Origin: Combretum micranthum
Lineage: Eukaryota; Streptophyta; Magnoliopsida; Myrtales; Combretaceae
Assembly: GCA_024138025.1 (NCBI GenBank)
Contig: JAMXBD010000063.1
Coordinates: 1,240,001-1,304,000, forward strand
DNA: 64,000 nt
Reading direction: 5' to 3'
A program made the translations under genes and the position numbers. The notes under the pieces are model-generated. The model saw only the letters and a program-made list of their open reading frames with translations. It did no database searches and was not told where the DNA came from. Of this stretch, positions 1-11,200 are shown piece after piece. How positions within the stretch are numbered: the first letter of the stretch is position 1; every line of letters begins with the position of its first letter.

Positions 1-99
1 CTTTCCTCTTTACAAACCTGGCATCCGTACTATTAGTTGGTAGCACATTATTCTTCAAATAGTTAATATATGGATGATGCTAATCTCCAGCACTTGCCA

Positions 100-300
100 T
101 AAAATTACATTCTTTTTCATCTTGCAACTCAGAGCACATGGGACAATGCATTTGTACTTGAGATGCATCCTTAGCCATTGAGGCTTAGTAATACCCTGCA
201 CATTGAATGCAATGGTACAAAGGAGGTCCTTCTTTCCCACACCAGCTCTTATGATACTTATCCAATTTTAGGAAGCTTGTTTCATACAAGTGCATCGCGA
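100..300 (-). pseudogene. Integrase zinc-binding (HHCC) region, fragment
   Basis: A minus-strand reading gives GYY, a stop, then ASMAKDASQVQMHCPMCSEL. This matches the plant Gypsy integrase N-terminal pattern GYYWxxMxxDxxxxxxxCxxCQ, with the conserved Trp codon replaced by a stop. It sits directly downstream of the RNase H part, as expected for a Gypsy polyprotein. The integrase core would lie beyond base 1. The reading frame is broken, so this is not a functional gene. Confidence 0.55.
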
Positions 301-384
301 TAAAATACCCTCTGGTCCTTTGAAATACAAGGTACCATTGGTGCAAACAAAATTCTTCAAAGTCACGATGGAGGCCGCATTAGG

Positions 385-1113
385 CTATACTAGTTGTGTT
401 TTGATACCAACACACCAGTTGTCTCCTATTTCCTCATCTTCCTCTAATAATTGCAAAGCCATACAAGGGATAGTTTTCTTAATAACTTTGACATCTAGAC
501 TTTCATTTGAAGTATGCATCGAAATCTTAGATGCCAGTGTTGCCAATGCATTTGCGTAACAGTTCATAGATCGCTTAGTATGTTCATACTTTAGGACTTA
601 AAACTTCCCAATTAAAGCTTGCACTACAGCCTTATAAGGCTCAAGTGCTGGCTCCTTGAGGGCATACTCACCATTGGTTTGCTTAATGATTAAATCTGAA
701 TCACCACGAATACACAAATGGTTCGCTCCAACTTCCAAAGCAAAGATGATCCTAAGTAACAATGCTTCATACTCAGCTTCATTATTAGTGTAATGAAAGT
801 CGAGTTTAAACACCGGTGGTATTTCTTGGCCAATGGGCAATGTTAATATAACTCCTACCCCCCAACCTTGACTTCCTAACAAACCATCAAACTCAAGTGA
901 CCACTCTCCTTCCATTCCAATCATGAGTGAGTTTTCATGAAATTCCATTGATATGGTATCTGTGATCACATATTCACTTTCTTTTGGAAAATGAGCCAAG
1001 AGGTCAGCTAAGGCTTGTGATTTAATAGCTTTAAGAGCCTGCATTGTAATGTTAAACTCTCCAAGAAGCAACAACCACTTTGCCACATGCTCAAATAACG
1101 CAAGTCGTGACAA
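385..1113 (-). pseudogene. RNase H domain of Gypsy element
   Basis: The stretch begins with the RT-RNase H connection wording AKWLLLLGEF and ALADLLAHFP, typical of Tat-type elements. A plant RNase H follows, with LEFDGLLGSQGWGVGV, NNEAEYEALL and GDSDLIIKQ. These contain the Asp, Glu and Asp expected for metal binding, so the domain itself looks chemically intact. After a stop near 598 the linker before integrase continues in another frame (NALATLASK, 567-385). In life it would degrade the RNA strand of RNA-DNA hybrids during reverse transcription. Flanking stops make it a pseudogene. Confidence 0.8.
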
Positions 1114-1443
1114 TAAATACTTGATAGTATCTGATCAGGTGACAAGGTTGACCCTGTGCGCTAGAAAGTAGTGACGTGGCTTTTGAGTGCCAAATACCAG
1201 TGTGAGACAATGCTTTTCGCAAGCTAAGTACTTGACCTCACTTCCTTGAAGCGAATGACTCAAATAGTAGACCAGATATTCTTTGTTATCTATTTATTGT
1301 GCAAGTAAGATACAATATCATTGGTGCTCCCTTCACAGGCATAGTCATGGTATAAGAAGAAGTGAGATTTCCCTTAATTCTTTGAATTGCATTTCGTGAA
1401 CTTGCTTTCATTCAAATGCAACTTCTTTCTACATAAGTTAATG

Positions 1444-2142
1444 TCAAGGATACGAGATCTCCGTAAGCGCAAGCATGAATCGTCTAATATAAGAGACTTT
1501 TCCCATGAAAGTTTTTAGCTCTTTCAAAGTAGTAGGTAAAGGCATAGACAATATAGCTTGTATCTTTGTGGGATCAGCATCAATTCCCTTCCTATGGACT
1601 GCAAATCCAAGGAATTTTCCTAAAGTAACCCCAAAAACACATTTCAAAGGATTCATGCGAAGTTTATATAATCAACATCTTTCAAATACCTTCTAAAGAT
1701 GGACCAAATGACCAGACACATGCTTTGATTTCACAACTATGTCGTCCACATATTCCTCCATGAAATCATGCATCATATCATGAAATACGGCTATTATTGC
1801 TTTTTGATAAGTAGCACCAGCATTCTTGAGCTCAAAGGGCATGACAGTATAATAAAAACTCCCCATAGGTATTCGAAAGGTAGTACAATCAGCATTTTCA
1901 ATTGCCATCATAATTTGGTTATATCCGCTAAAACCATCCATGAATGAAAATAGTTCATGTCCAACAGTGATATCTACTAAGATGTTTATATTTGGCAAAG
2001 GGAAATCATCTTTAGGACAACCCTTGTTCAAATCTTGAAAATCCACATATACGTTTATTTGACCATTCTTCTTCCTAATAGGTATGACATTCATGAGCCA
2101 AGTAGCGTACTCGATTGGTTTGATAAAGCATGCATGAAGCAA
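1444..2142 (-). pseudogene. Reverse transcriptase domain of Gypsy element
   Basis: Two minus-strand blocks separated by a stop and frame change make up the RT core. Block one (2142-1693) carries the substrate loop VDFQDLNKGCPKDDFPLP, the FSFMDGFSGYNQI box, and the catalytic YVDDIVVKSK motif with both aspartates present. Block two (1656-1444) carries the thumb wording KCVFGVTLGKFLGF and FMGKVSYIRRF. The order and spacing are those of plant Ty3/Gypsy RT. The catalytic motif survives but the reading frame does not, so the enzyme cannot be made as one chain. Confidence 0.85.
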
Positions 2143-2630
2143 TTTCTGAATTTCCTATTTGATCTGAACTTCAACCTCAGGATAGAAAACTCGTTGTCCT
2201 TACTTAACAGGAGTCGTGCCTGAGGTGATATTTAGTTTATCACTAGAAGATTAGGGTCTAGACTTGACATTTTATCATTTGCCCAAGCAAACATATCTCT
2301 ATGTTCCTTAACAAATCAATGAGAGGACCCTTAACATCTTGTAGCAAACCTTAGCTGACAAAAATTGGCCGCGGCGACTCTCCTTTTCATGTTAGATCTA
2401 ATTCCTCAATTTTCTTATTTTTTGGCTTCCCTTGATCTTGCATTTGTTGAGGGATGGGCTGAATTTCTTAAATTGGTACAGGGTTTGAAGAAGAACAAAC
2501 CTCCTCAAACCATAAAACTATCATAAGAGATATACTATCCGCTCATCCTCTCTAACATAACTTTTAACAGTATCAACTGCTTATTCTTCTTCTTACCACC
2601 ACCACAACCACGCATCTTTCTCTTCTTTTG

Positions 2631-3230
2631 TTAACCCTCTTGAACTTCTTCCCATATGGTTAATGGTACACCTGAAGCTCCAGCAATAGCCATCTCGCTT
2701 TTGTTGACATATTCATTGAAGAAGATAGATTCAATGAAATATGACTCGTCATGCTCAAAAAGATTCTTCGTAGCGGGCATGAATATACCCTTTCCATTCC
2801 ATTGTCCTTTAATGCATTGATGAAAATCGAACGTACTAAATTGTGATAGTGCAGCCACTTTTTACCTAACAAAAGATGTTAAGATATAGGCGCATTGATC
2901 ACATGAATCATAACAATACCATGAATAGCCCAATCTTGAGATCAACATTAACTCTCCCAACCGTTTTTGTTATAGTATGACTAAAGCCATTAATTGAAGT
3001 AGGTTGCTTCACCAAATGATGATGATCAATACCAACAACCCCAAACATAGTTTAGGCATGATGTTTAGAGAAGAACCAACATCAATGAACATCCTCTTAA
3101 TAGGATAGCCATTAAGTGTTCTCTCCACATATAATGGTCGATTGTGATTTGAATTGTCTACACACATATCTGCAGCAGTGAACAAGATTGCATTTTCATG
3201 CGCTCGAGCCATCCTTTTAATGGGCTGCAC
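2631..3230 (-). pseudogene. Aspartic protease and post-protease region of Gypsy element
   Basis: FIDVGSSLNIMP at the right end of this stretch matches the retroviral-type protease active-site box, with the catalytic Asp present. Further down, in two overlapping frames, LLGKKWLHYHN and FHQCIKGQWNGKGIFMPAT together match the LLGRPWxHxxxxxxSTxHQ region that follows protease in Tat-type elements. The switch between frames near 2800 marks a frameshift. In an active element this domain would cut the Gag-Pol precursor. Confidence 0.7.
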
Positions 3231-3262
3231 TGCACTACACTAGTGTATTGTCCCTTAGAAAT

Positions 3263-5056
3263 TTACGTAAGTGAAGTTGCTGCTGCAAGCCTTACCTTCT
3301 CATCAAAACCAAGCAGATAAAAGAATTTTCTAAAATTAGAAGTTTTCAAGAGTGTTGCAGTAATTGGAGTACAATCATTTTCTTCAACTACAGGCTTATT
3401 TTCTCTTGTCTTACTTGCCTCAACGGGTAGTGTGTCGTTGTCTCCTACTGTAGCAGGATCATGAATAACAACATTAATAGCACCACGTTGATTATTATGT
3501 ATTGGAAGTAGATTGTTCCTGAAGTCATTATTTTCAATAATGACCTCTCCATTCTGCACTCTTTTATTGAGGATCCTCTTCAAAGTAATAAAATCCCTAG
3601 TAAGATGCCCTACAGTTCTATGGAACCTACAAAATTTAGGGTTATTCTTCTCCTCCTGAGTTGGTAAATGCTCTACCTTCGAGAGCTTGAGATTTCCATC
3701 TCTTAACTATTGATCTAGTATAGCATACACCTTTTTCCAATTAGCAAGGATATGTTAGTGTTTTCTTTGCCCTTTCACATCCAGACTTTTCAACTTTTGG
3801 TTTTTTCTCATCTTTGCAATCCTTACTTTGAGCCGCATTCACGAATGGTCCCCTTTTGTTAAAATTCATATTTTCTTCTCGTTGTTGCACGATAAAGTTA
3901 TTGCTTCTTTATGCATTCTCAACCAAAATGGAGAATGAGACTAAGGAAAGATTTCCTAAATGCACCGCAACTCAGTAAGATACCTTGAATGCAAATCTTC
4001 ACTATTGCTCTTTCATCGCATATATCTTGAATGTCTAATAAACACTCCCTGAAGGACTTAATATAATCCATGAAGAATTTCTCTAAGAACATATTGCGCG
4101 TAGTTACCCATGAATCTACTGATCCAAGGGGAAGATTAATGTACCAAGTGTATGCTTTCTCTATAGGGGCCTTAGAGAATTCTTTCAACTTTGAATCATC
4201 ATCAAATCTATAAACCTCTAGTGTTTCAATAAATTTCAACAAATGTTCTTTGGCACTCCCTTTCTTACCGTTAAAAAGCATGAATTTAGGACTTACATAG
4301 TCTGAGGGTATGGCTTAGCAGCCATACGTTGCTTGTATTGGAGCTTGAGATCCAACACTCCCACATCAAACTTAGCTTATGTTTCCCTAGGTACATGTTT
4401 AAATCTTCCTTAGTAACGGATGTTCATTTAGGAGTTGAAGTAGTAGCTTTAGCTGGTGTAGTTGGAGTAGCAGCCTGGAGTAAGTTGCAATGGTTGAACA
4501 GCAGGTCCACCAATGACAATTTATGGTGTAGCCTGTGAGGATGAGGATCCTCTGGGTTGAACATGTAGCACAGGCTGGGAGGCTGAGGGTCCTCAAGTTA
4601 AATTCTTATGTTTACCACTTGAGGTATAGGCAGTTGTGTAACCACAGGCTCCAATGAAGGGACCCCAACTCTAGTAGGATCATGTTTAGGAGTAGGAAGA
4701 GGATTACCAGGTTGAGGTGCTGAGTTGCCTGAGAAGCACATTGTTGCCCAGCAACAATAGGGGTTGACGAAGTCACACCTTATTGAGCAGCAACAATAGC
4801 AACTATACCAAGCAAGTGTTGGGCAAACATCGTCATGAATTGATGGAATTGTCTTGTAAACTCTTGCATCGATTGATTGACTTGTGCGGTATTTCTTGCA
4901 CAGCATGTTAGATCGCGGCATTGTCGGCTTAGGTACCAGCAGGTTGATTAACATCCTCAAGTGCTAGCATGTCATGTTCAGCAACTTCAGGAGTAGCATT
5001 GGGTTCATGAGTTGTACCTTAGTGGGGTCAGTAAGTCTCTTTCTTAGAGGTGCCAT
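3263..5056 (-). pseudogene. gag region of Gypsy element, decayed
   Basis: A candidate start codon at 5056 opens with MAPLRKRDLLTPL but stops after 17 codons. The recognisable capsid part is at 4281-3919, with LFNGKKGSAKEHLLKFIETL, a domain ending in IEKAYTWYINLPLGSVDSW, and MFLEKFF. This matches the plant retrotransposon gag pattern of a conserved TWYxxLPxxSIxSW. At 3640-3263 the CRFHRTVGHL wording resembles the Cys/His segment that follows gag in these elements. The stretch 4290-4960 is rich in Gln, Pro and Ala codons and has lost its frame. The product would have been the particle-forming protein. Confidence 0.7.
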
Positions 5057-5079
5057 GACGAAAGTGTTAAATTCCTTAG

Positions 5080-5097
5080 TCCTTAGTAGAGTCACCA
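5080..5097 (-). other. Primer-binding site of Gypsy element A
   Basis: On the minus strand this reads TGGTGACTCTACTAAGGA, four bases inside the LTR end. It resembles the TGGCGACTCxxCTGGGGA site used by Tat/Ogre elements, which I recall as complementary to an arginine tRNA. It differs at a few positions by G-to-A or C-to-T changes. The tRNA assignment is from memory. Confidence 0.5.
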
Positions 5098-5101
5098 AGA
5101 A

Positions 5102-5706
5102 TGTGAGGGTATGATTTCGGAATGCAGCGATTACGTGTGCTATGTGATTATCGTGCTACACGTGACCTAAGGAAACACAACATACTAGGATAGACAAGAA
5201 ACAATCGTGTAGGGAAAAGAAGTAGGCAATCTCATATTTGTGACAGGTAAGGGAGCTAGAAAGATCAATCTAGCTAAGTGCTATGAGATAGTGTATGTGC
5301 TTGAGTAAATCAAGTATTTGATTCACCAAGGCATAAATTTGGTAGCACAACAACATTTGTACCAGATTTTTTCCTATCTAAATGAGGTGGGTACTAAGCA
5401 TATTTATAGTGAATCTAGCTGTCGATATTATTCGTCAAATGAGACGAACAATCAATGGCTAGGATGCGTTCCTCTCATAATAGATATGAAAGTGGGCTCT
5501 CTTATGAACCCATGCTCATTAAGGCCTCCATTTGTAGTGTATGAACCAATTTAAGAAAGATTGAAGTTGGGCAAGCGAATTCCAACGAGTCCTAGTCTAA
5601 GCTTACCATGCAGAATCTCCATTGATCATCCCAAGCGATTGGGCCTAACTCTATAAACCTTGTCACATTAGCCCAAAGAGTTAAACTTGGATAAAAAGCC
5701 CTTACA
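5102..5706 (-). repeat. 5' LTR of Gypsy element A
   Basis: The inner end (TGTGAGGGTATG on the plus strand at 5102) abuts the primer-binding site. The outer end is set by ...CCCTTACA at 5706, matching ...TTTACA at the ends of two related copies at 30378-30968 and 55429-55636. Shared wording includes ATTTGTGACA, TAAATGAGGTGG, CCAACGAGTCCTA and TTGATCATCCCAA. The 3' LTR is outside the window, so these ends rest on family comparison only. Confidence 0.65.
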
Positions 5707-5879
5707 ACAAGATCCATACATCTACAAGATTCAATCACGGTTAAAAAGGATCTAAACCTTTTTATTAATATGACGAGACTGAATTTTCCTATTAATTGCT
5801 ACATATAAAAGTTAAGACATCCTTTGGTAGTAGCATTACTATTTGATAAACTCATATTTTACTCACCTCTCAATGATCA

Positions 5880-7570
5880 AATCATGTCAAACTATTATTG
5901 ATTTTATAAGAAATCATGAGGAAATGGTACTTAAGTATGCTAATTTGATAATTCAGGTCATTGAGGGCTTATACATGCAAAAACAAGCAACTTAGAGAAG
6001 ATATGCACGTTTGGAGACAAAAACAGAAATTACACTGGCCTTTGAATCAAGCAACACCGCCAGCTTAGAAATGCAACAACATCAGCCTTCAAAATATGAA
6101 CCAACATTGGCAATTTTGGATTCAACGCCACTAGCATTCAAGCGATGTAGGATGTCCATAGAATGCAATTTGTTAACACCTCTTGAACACTATCCACATA
6201 CATAAAGATTTTCTTCAGCCTTCGTGATTTCAATGTACGCCAGCATCTGGGCATAATACGACGCCAGTATACAAGCTAATGTAGACTAAAGCCGTTGCAA
6301 CATTGCTCAAACACTGGCAATGTAAAACTCTCTGGACATTTTACTCATTCAATGAACATCGGCAAATCCGGTGTACAATCACAAATACTCTCAAAAATCA
6401 AATTTTCAAACAAATGCCGACTAGATCTATTTCTACACCACCGGTGTAGAATGTGTAATTGGCGGTGTACATAGTGTCTCTTGGAATTCCAATGTCTATA
6501 AGAGAAACGACAGATCTAATTTTGAGATGATAGAGAATTAGAATTAGAAGGAAACCCTAGGCAAGAGAGATCCAAGAACAATATGTGTTTGTGTGATTTA
6601 AATCTAGGGCACTAAAAGCATAATGTTCTAGCAACAAGTATAGGTGATTTAGGGTTTTGATACAATTCAAGCGATGCCCAATTCAATTAGGTTGATGGAT
6701 TTAAAGACTTTGATTGATGAAAAATCCTCTTGAGGTGTTTTCCATCCTTGTTTTGCTTTGATTATTGCTTGATTGTATGTTTGAGATGTCATACTTAATT
6801 TGTTTATGAATATGCATTGATGGATTTGATGAATTGAATCAACTGACTTATATGATTTGTGATTGGCCAATACTAATTAGATAGATAGGATTAGAGATAC
6901 CCGGAAGGGATTCGATAATTTGTACAAGTATATCTTAGATTCTTAAAAGAGATTTGTCATAGGGATATGTAGATTTTTTATGAAATTCATGAACTCACAT
7001 GCTTTATGTGATTAAGGTTACAATTTTGGGCCACTTAACAGTTCTTGATTTGTAATTTTAACTAGAATAGTATTTTAAGTGTGGGCGAATTGCTATTTAC
7101 ATGATAATTATAGATAAATTGCATTAGCGGGATAATTTATGTTATAGTTGGAAATTTGCTACTTTAGAAGATGGGAGAATTCCTATAAGTTTAGTTAAAT
7201 CCCAAGTAATGAGTTTTAATATCCACGTGAGGCATCAATTCAATTCAAATGATCATATAGGTGCATCATTTTTTTATTGTTTTTGCATCTCCTAAACCCT
7301 GAACCCTCATTTTTGTTGCTAGAGCATACAGTTTGAAGTGTTCACAATTGACCACTAGTTAGTTCTTAGTTAAATTATACTATGATAGCTTAATCTAAAT
7401 TTTGATTTTGACTACCTTAGCTTACGAAAAAGTTCAATTACCTAGCAATTAGCCATTTGTTCCCTGTGGATCGACCTGGTCTCATCTGTAATTTTGTTGC
7501 ATATGCACCCGGTATACTAGCCAGTTATTTTGCACTTATACATATAGTTTAAAATTTAAAGAGCGTAATT
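5880..7570 (+). repeat. Probable isolated LTR or leader of another retrotransposon family
   Basis: No coding sequence is convincing here. GAAACCCTAGGCAAGAGAGA near 6550 and, near the right end, TTCCCTGTGGATCGACCTGG followed by GCACCCGGTATACT are wordings I recognise from long LTRs of plant retrotransposons. The short reading frame at 6011-6205 has no recognisable product. I cannot define exact ends or a target duplication, so this could also be the eroded edge of a larger element into which the neighbouring Gypsy element was inserted. Confidence 0.35.
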
Positions 7571-8218
7571 AAGTGTGGTCACTATTTTCCTAAAGGGTGT
7601 TTGCTTCACAAAAAGTCTATCAATCTTCTTTCCACATTAAGAATAGTTCAAGCCATTAGTATTGTGAAATAATTCTTATTGCAATATCAAGAGTTTGAAA
7701 TTCAGTGATTTTTCACAACAATAATGGTTAATTAGTATTGAAAATGAAAAGGATTCACATTATTTCCCATAGTTACTATCCACCATTATTAATGGTCAAC
7801 CCCTTTCATTGTCTTTCATCCATCTACTAGTTTATCACTACCTATATCTACAAACTTTTTTCCTTAATACAATGGAGAGAAAAGAATTAAAGATAGCTCA
7901 TCGCACTTGAGAAACCAATAATATTGCTTACTAGGATATAAGATCATTGGCTATCTATAACATCATAAGACCGATATGTTCATATTTGAATTGTGACTTC
8001 AAAAGCATTGGCCCAAAAAAAAAAGTGTGAGAAATGTTTACCATGCAATAAACACCCAAGGATAATGAATAGTAAGGAAAACTCATACTATGCAACACTT
8101 GCGAATATGGTGACCTAAAAAAAAAAAAAACACTGAGCCCAAGGCTTTGTTATTCTCTAATTTGTGAAGTAAACTAAAAGAAAGCTTAAACTTCCCATGG
8201 TCTTAGATTTGTTAATGT
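7571..8218. other. Non-coding sequence 3' of the FLAP1-like pseudogene
   Basis: AT-rich sequence with two short poly-A runs (near 8016 and 8119). It lies just past the last recognisable exon of the minus-strand pseudogene, so the old 3' UTR and polyadenylation site may be in the right part. I see no coding sequence. Confidence 0.5.
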
Positions 8219-11200
8219 TCACAAAGGCCTCAATAATGGGTAATCAAGTAATTCTTGCTCTGATAGAGTGTCATTTTCATTTTGAGGCGTCCACAACACC
8301 TCTATTGCCTACAACATGAAACAAGGCATGAATGTGAAAATTAAGATGGTTGATGGGTACGTCAAAAGATGTTGATAATTAATTTCTTAATTCATGTAGT
8401 TCTTATAAGTATTTTGTTGGAGGCAATTGATCTAAGCTTCGATAAGGCTTCCTTTAAGTCTACCCTACCATTTATGGATGGTATTTCATGCACTCCTTCA
8501 GCAGCCACTAAGATGGTTATCTACATAAAGATTAGGAAGGCAAGACAATAAGAAGACGCAAGACAAAAGTGTATAAATTACAAAAGTCAATATTTAAGCA
8601 TGGATTATTTTGGAATATTACCAATTCAATGGTCTTAGTAAGGAATCAATGAGGATTTCCAGCTCGTCACCCTTACCTATCCTCATTTTTGAAGGAGTGT
8701 TCCATGGTAATTTTTAAATTTCAAAATTAGTTCTATCATTGTCACCCATTAAAAAAAATTAAAAAAAGGAAGAGATAAAAAAGAGAGGGAAAAAAAAGTG
8801 CACAATATGAGAAGCATCTCTATTTGGCCTCATAAGGACATCCACTAACATTTTCCACCCATAAAACAAAGTGACGACTCTACATTGGCATGCAAAAGGT
8901 ATTATCTTATTCAGGAGCCCACAAACAACCATAGGCAGAAACTGTTCGCAATGTGTATAAATTTTGTCACATGACCATATAAAACTGAAGGATTCATATA
9001 TGATAGCGCATGACCTCATACTGGTCTGTTTGGATTGGCTTTTTTCCAGCAGATACAGACACTTTTTCAAACTTTTTGCTAACAAATTATTTATCAAGAA
9101 ATAGATATAGATAAAAAAAAAGTTGACAGTTCTTATCAAAAGATCAAATAGAACAAAAATAGATAAAATTTAGATGCAAATCGGATATATTTACACATAT
9201 CATTTTAAAAAAGATACAGATACAGATGAAATACAGACAATCCATAATATACTCATTGCTAAATCCTTTAGAACTTCGGGTGCTGTTACTCTGTCCTTTT
9301 GTTTTCTTAACATTTACAAGTGTCACTTCATCAGACTTCCCCCATTCATCAATAGAAAGTTGATTGAAACACTTCTCCCCATCCTCCATGTTCCGCTTCA
9401 TATCCACCTATACAAAAGTAAAAAAGTTCATGAACAAAAATAATGAACAAACAATATTCAACGTGATGAGGACCCAAAAGAAAGCATTATTAACATGATG
9501 AGATTACTATATTGAATCTTATGTCTCATATACATAAACCAACTTAACCTAAGTAAGCTAAGTTAATATGAATAACTTTCTATTAATCTATCATCTTTGC
9601 CTATACCTTTTTGGTGCTTTACAATTGTGAATTATTAATTACTTTTAACAACCATGATTAATAACAAGCAATTGGCAAACACTTCTCACAATTGCCATTC
9701 AGAGTGCTCTCAAATCAACTTTTATGTCTCATGCCTATAATTGTGTTATTAATGTTGAACAACTGATATGTTTACTCAACCCCTTATAAGTACAAAGGCC
9801 ACACTCTAAATAATCATTTTTAAGGTTTTTTTTTTTTGGACTTATCTATAGGCTCACTAGAATGCTTAGACACTCAGTAATCATAATTCATGCCTCAAAG
9901 GATTGCAACAATAAGGGGCAGTGTGCAATTCTTTCCAATAATAAGAAAAGCTTATGCTTTGATGACAAATGTATGCACCCAATTATGACAGAAAGTGATG
10001 TTAAACTTACAGCTAAATATCCTGAGATGCAATAATCAGGATGGTAGAGCAAAGCATGAGTTGTTTTTGCAGGGATAATGCAAAAGTTACCATGTAAGCT
10101 ATGTGTTTTAAAGGAAAGAGGAAGATGGTATCATGCATGACATCAAATTCTAAAAGGATGTATCTCTGCATCTTATAATAAATTTTGAATAGAATTAGCA
10201 TAAACCAAGCAAATACAAAAGCAGAATTTCCTTTTGTCTATAGTGATAACATGAGCATAGGTTTTGACCTGGCCATCCCACCCCATACTCGTCCCAAATT
10301 AGACTTAATCCAAACCCTATTATTATCCCATTGACAAATGTCCTAGATATTAATGGATTTGGTCGGATTGGATGTTACGCTTAGGGTTCACTTTTAGGGC
10401 AAAAGAAGGAAAATTTATTGATATGGAAGTACCTTATACAACTGATGCCAACTTTGGCAACCAAAGCGCAAATGTGCTCTCAAATTAACTCTCAAGTAAC
10501 AAATCCGATTCTTCTCCCTTGCACTCCCTCACCAGGCCTATTCATAGGGCTTACTAAAGGATACAAAGTACAACTAGTAAAACAAAAGAAACACAAGCCT
10601 ATAGCTATACGTGCCTAGAACATAAAACTACATATAACTACTAAGATATACAAAAGCACAAGGAACAATTGCAAATACTAAAAACACTTGAGGCTCTTAG
10701 GATTGTATCACTTAATATCCATGCCTGCTATGGATGCAGTGAGACAAGTTTGGGTCGAATGCCATCCCTTCATAACTGCTTCAATATCCCTATCCATTAG
10801 CCATTAGGCAATAGGACTAGTTGGGTTTTATAGCAACCAAATAAATTCTATCAATAATCATGGCTCACTCTTGAGAAGCAACTGCCACTATCTTACTTAC
10901 CAAGCTCATGCAAAAGACTAAAGTCTATATCTGAATCTTAAACGAGTCGAGAAAGTTGTTTGCTAACAATTACCCAACAAATATTATACAACTTATGTAA
11001 AGCTCCAATAGATATATTCAAACAAACATGCTACAAAAAATTCAAGTCAAACTTTGAAATTACTAGAGGATTTCAAAAAGCAAATGAACAAATAATAATG
11101 AAAAGAAAAGTTTAACTCAACAAATTCATCACAAATATCAATGGGCAAGCCCTAGTAGAAGGGGAGCAGACACTTGTATGTCATAAAGATGACATAAGCC

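Larger units (their letters stand above)
1..5706 (-). mobile_element. Ty3/Gypsy retrotransposon (Tat/Ogre type), 5' half, decayed
   Basis: Read on the minus strand, the order is 5' LTR, primer-binding site, gag, protease, reverse transcriptase, RNase H, and the zinc-binding start of integrase at the window's left edge. That order is diagnostic of Ty3/Gypsy. The reverse transcriptase and RNase H wording (for example FSFMDGFSGYNQI and ALADLLAHFP) is what I know from the Tat/Ogre/Athila branch. The rest of integrase and the 3' LTR lie outside the window, so insertion age and target duplication cannot be judged here. Many stops and frame changes make it a relic. It has the same orientation as the large element at 17566-30219 but a different LTR. 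Confidence 0.85.

Noticed and set aside
8759..9139. Minus-strand open frame of 126 codons
   Set aside because: It lies in the intron between two FLAP1-like exons and has no similarity to any family I know.
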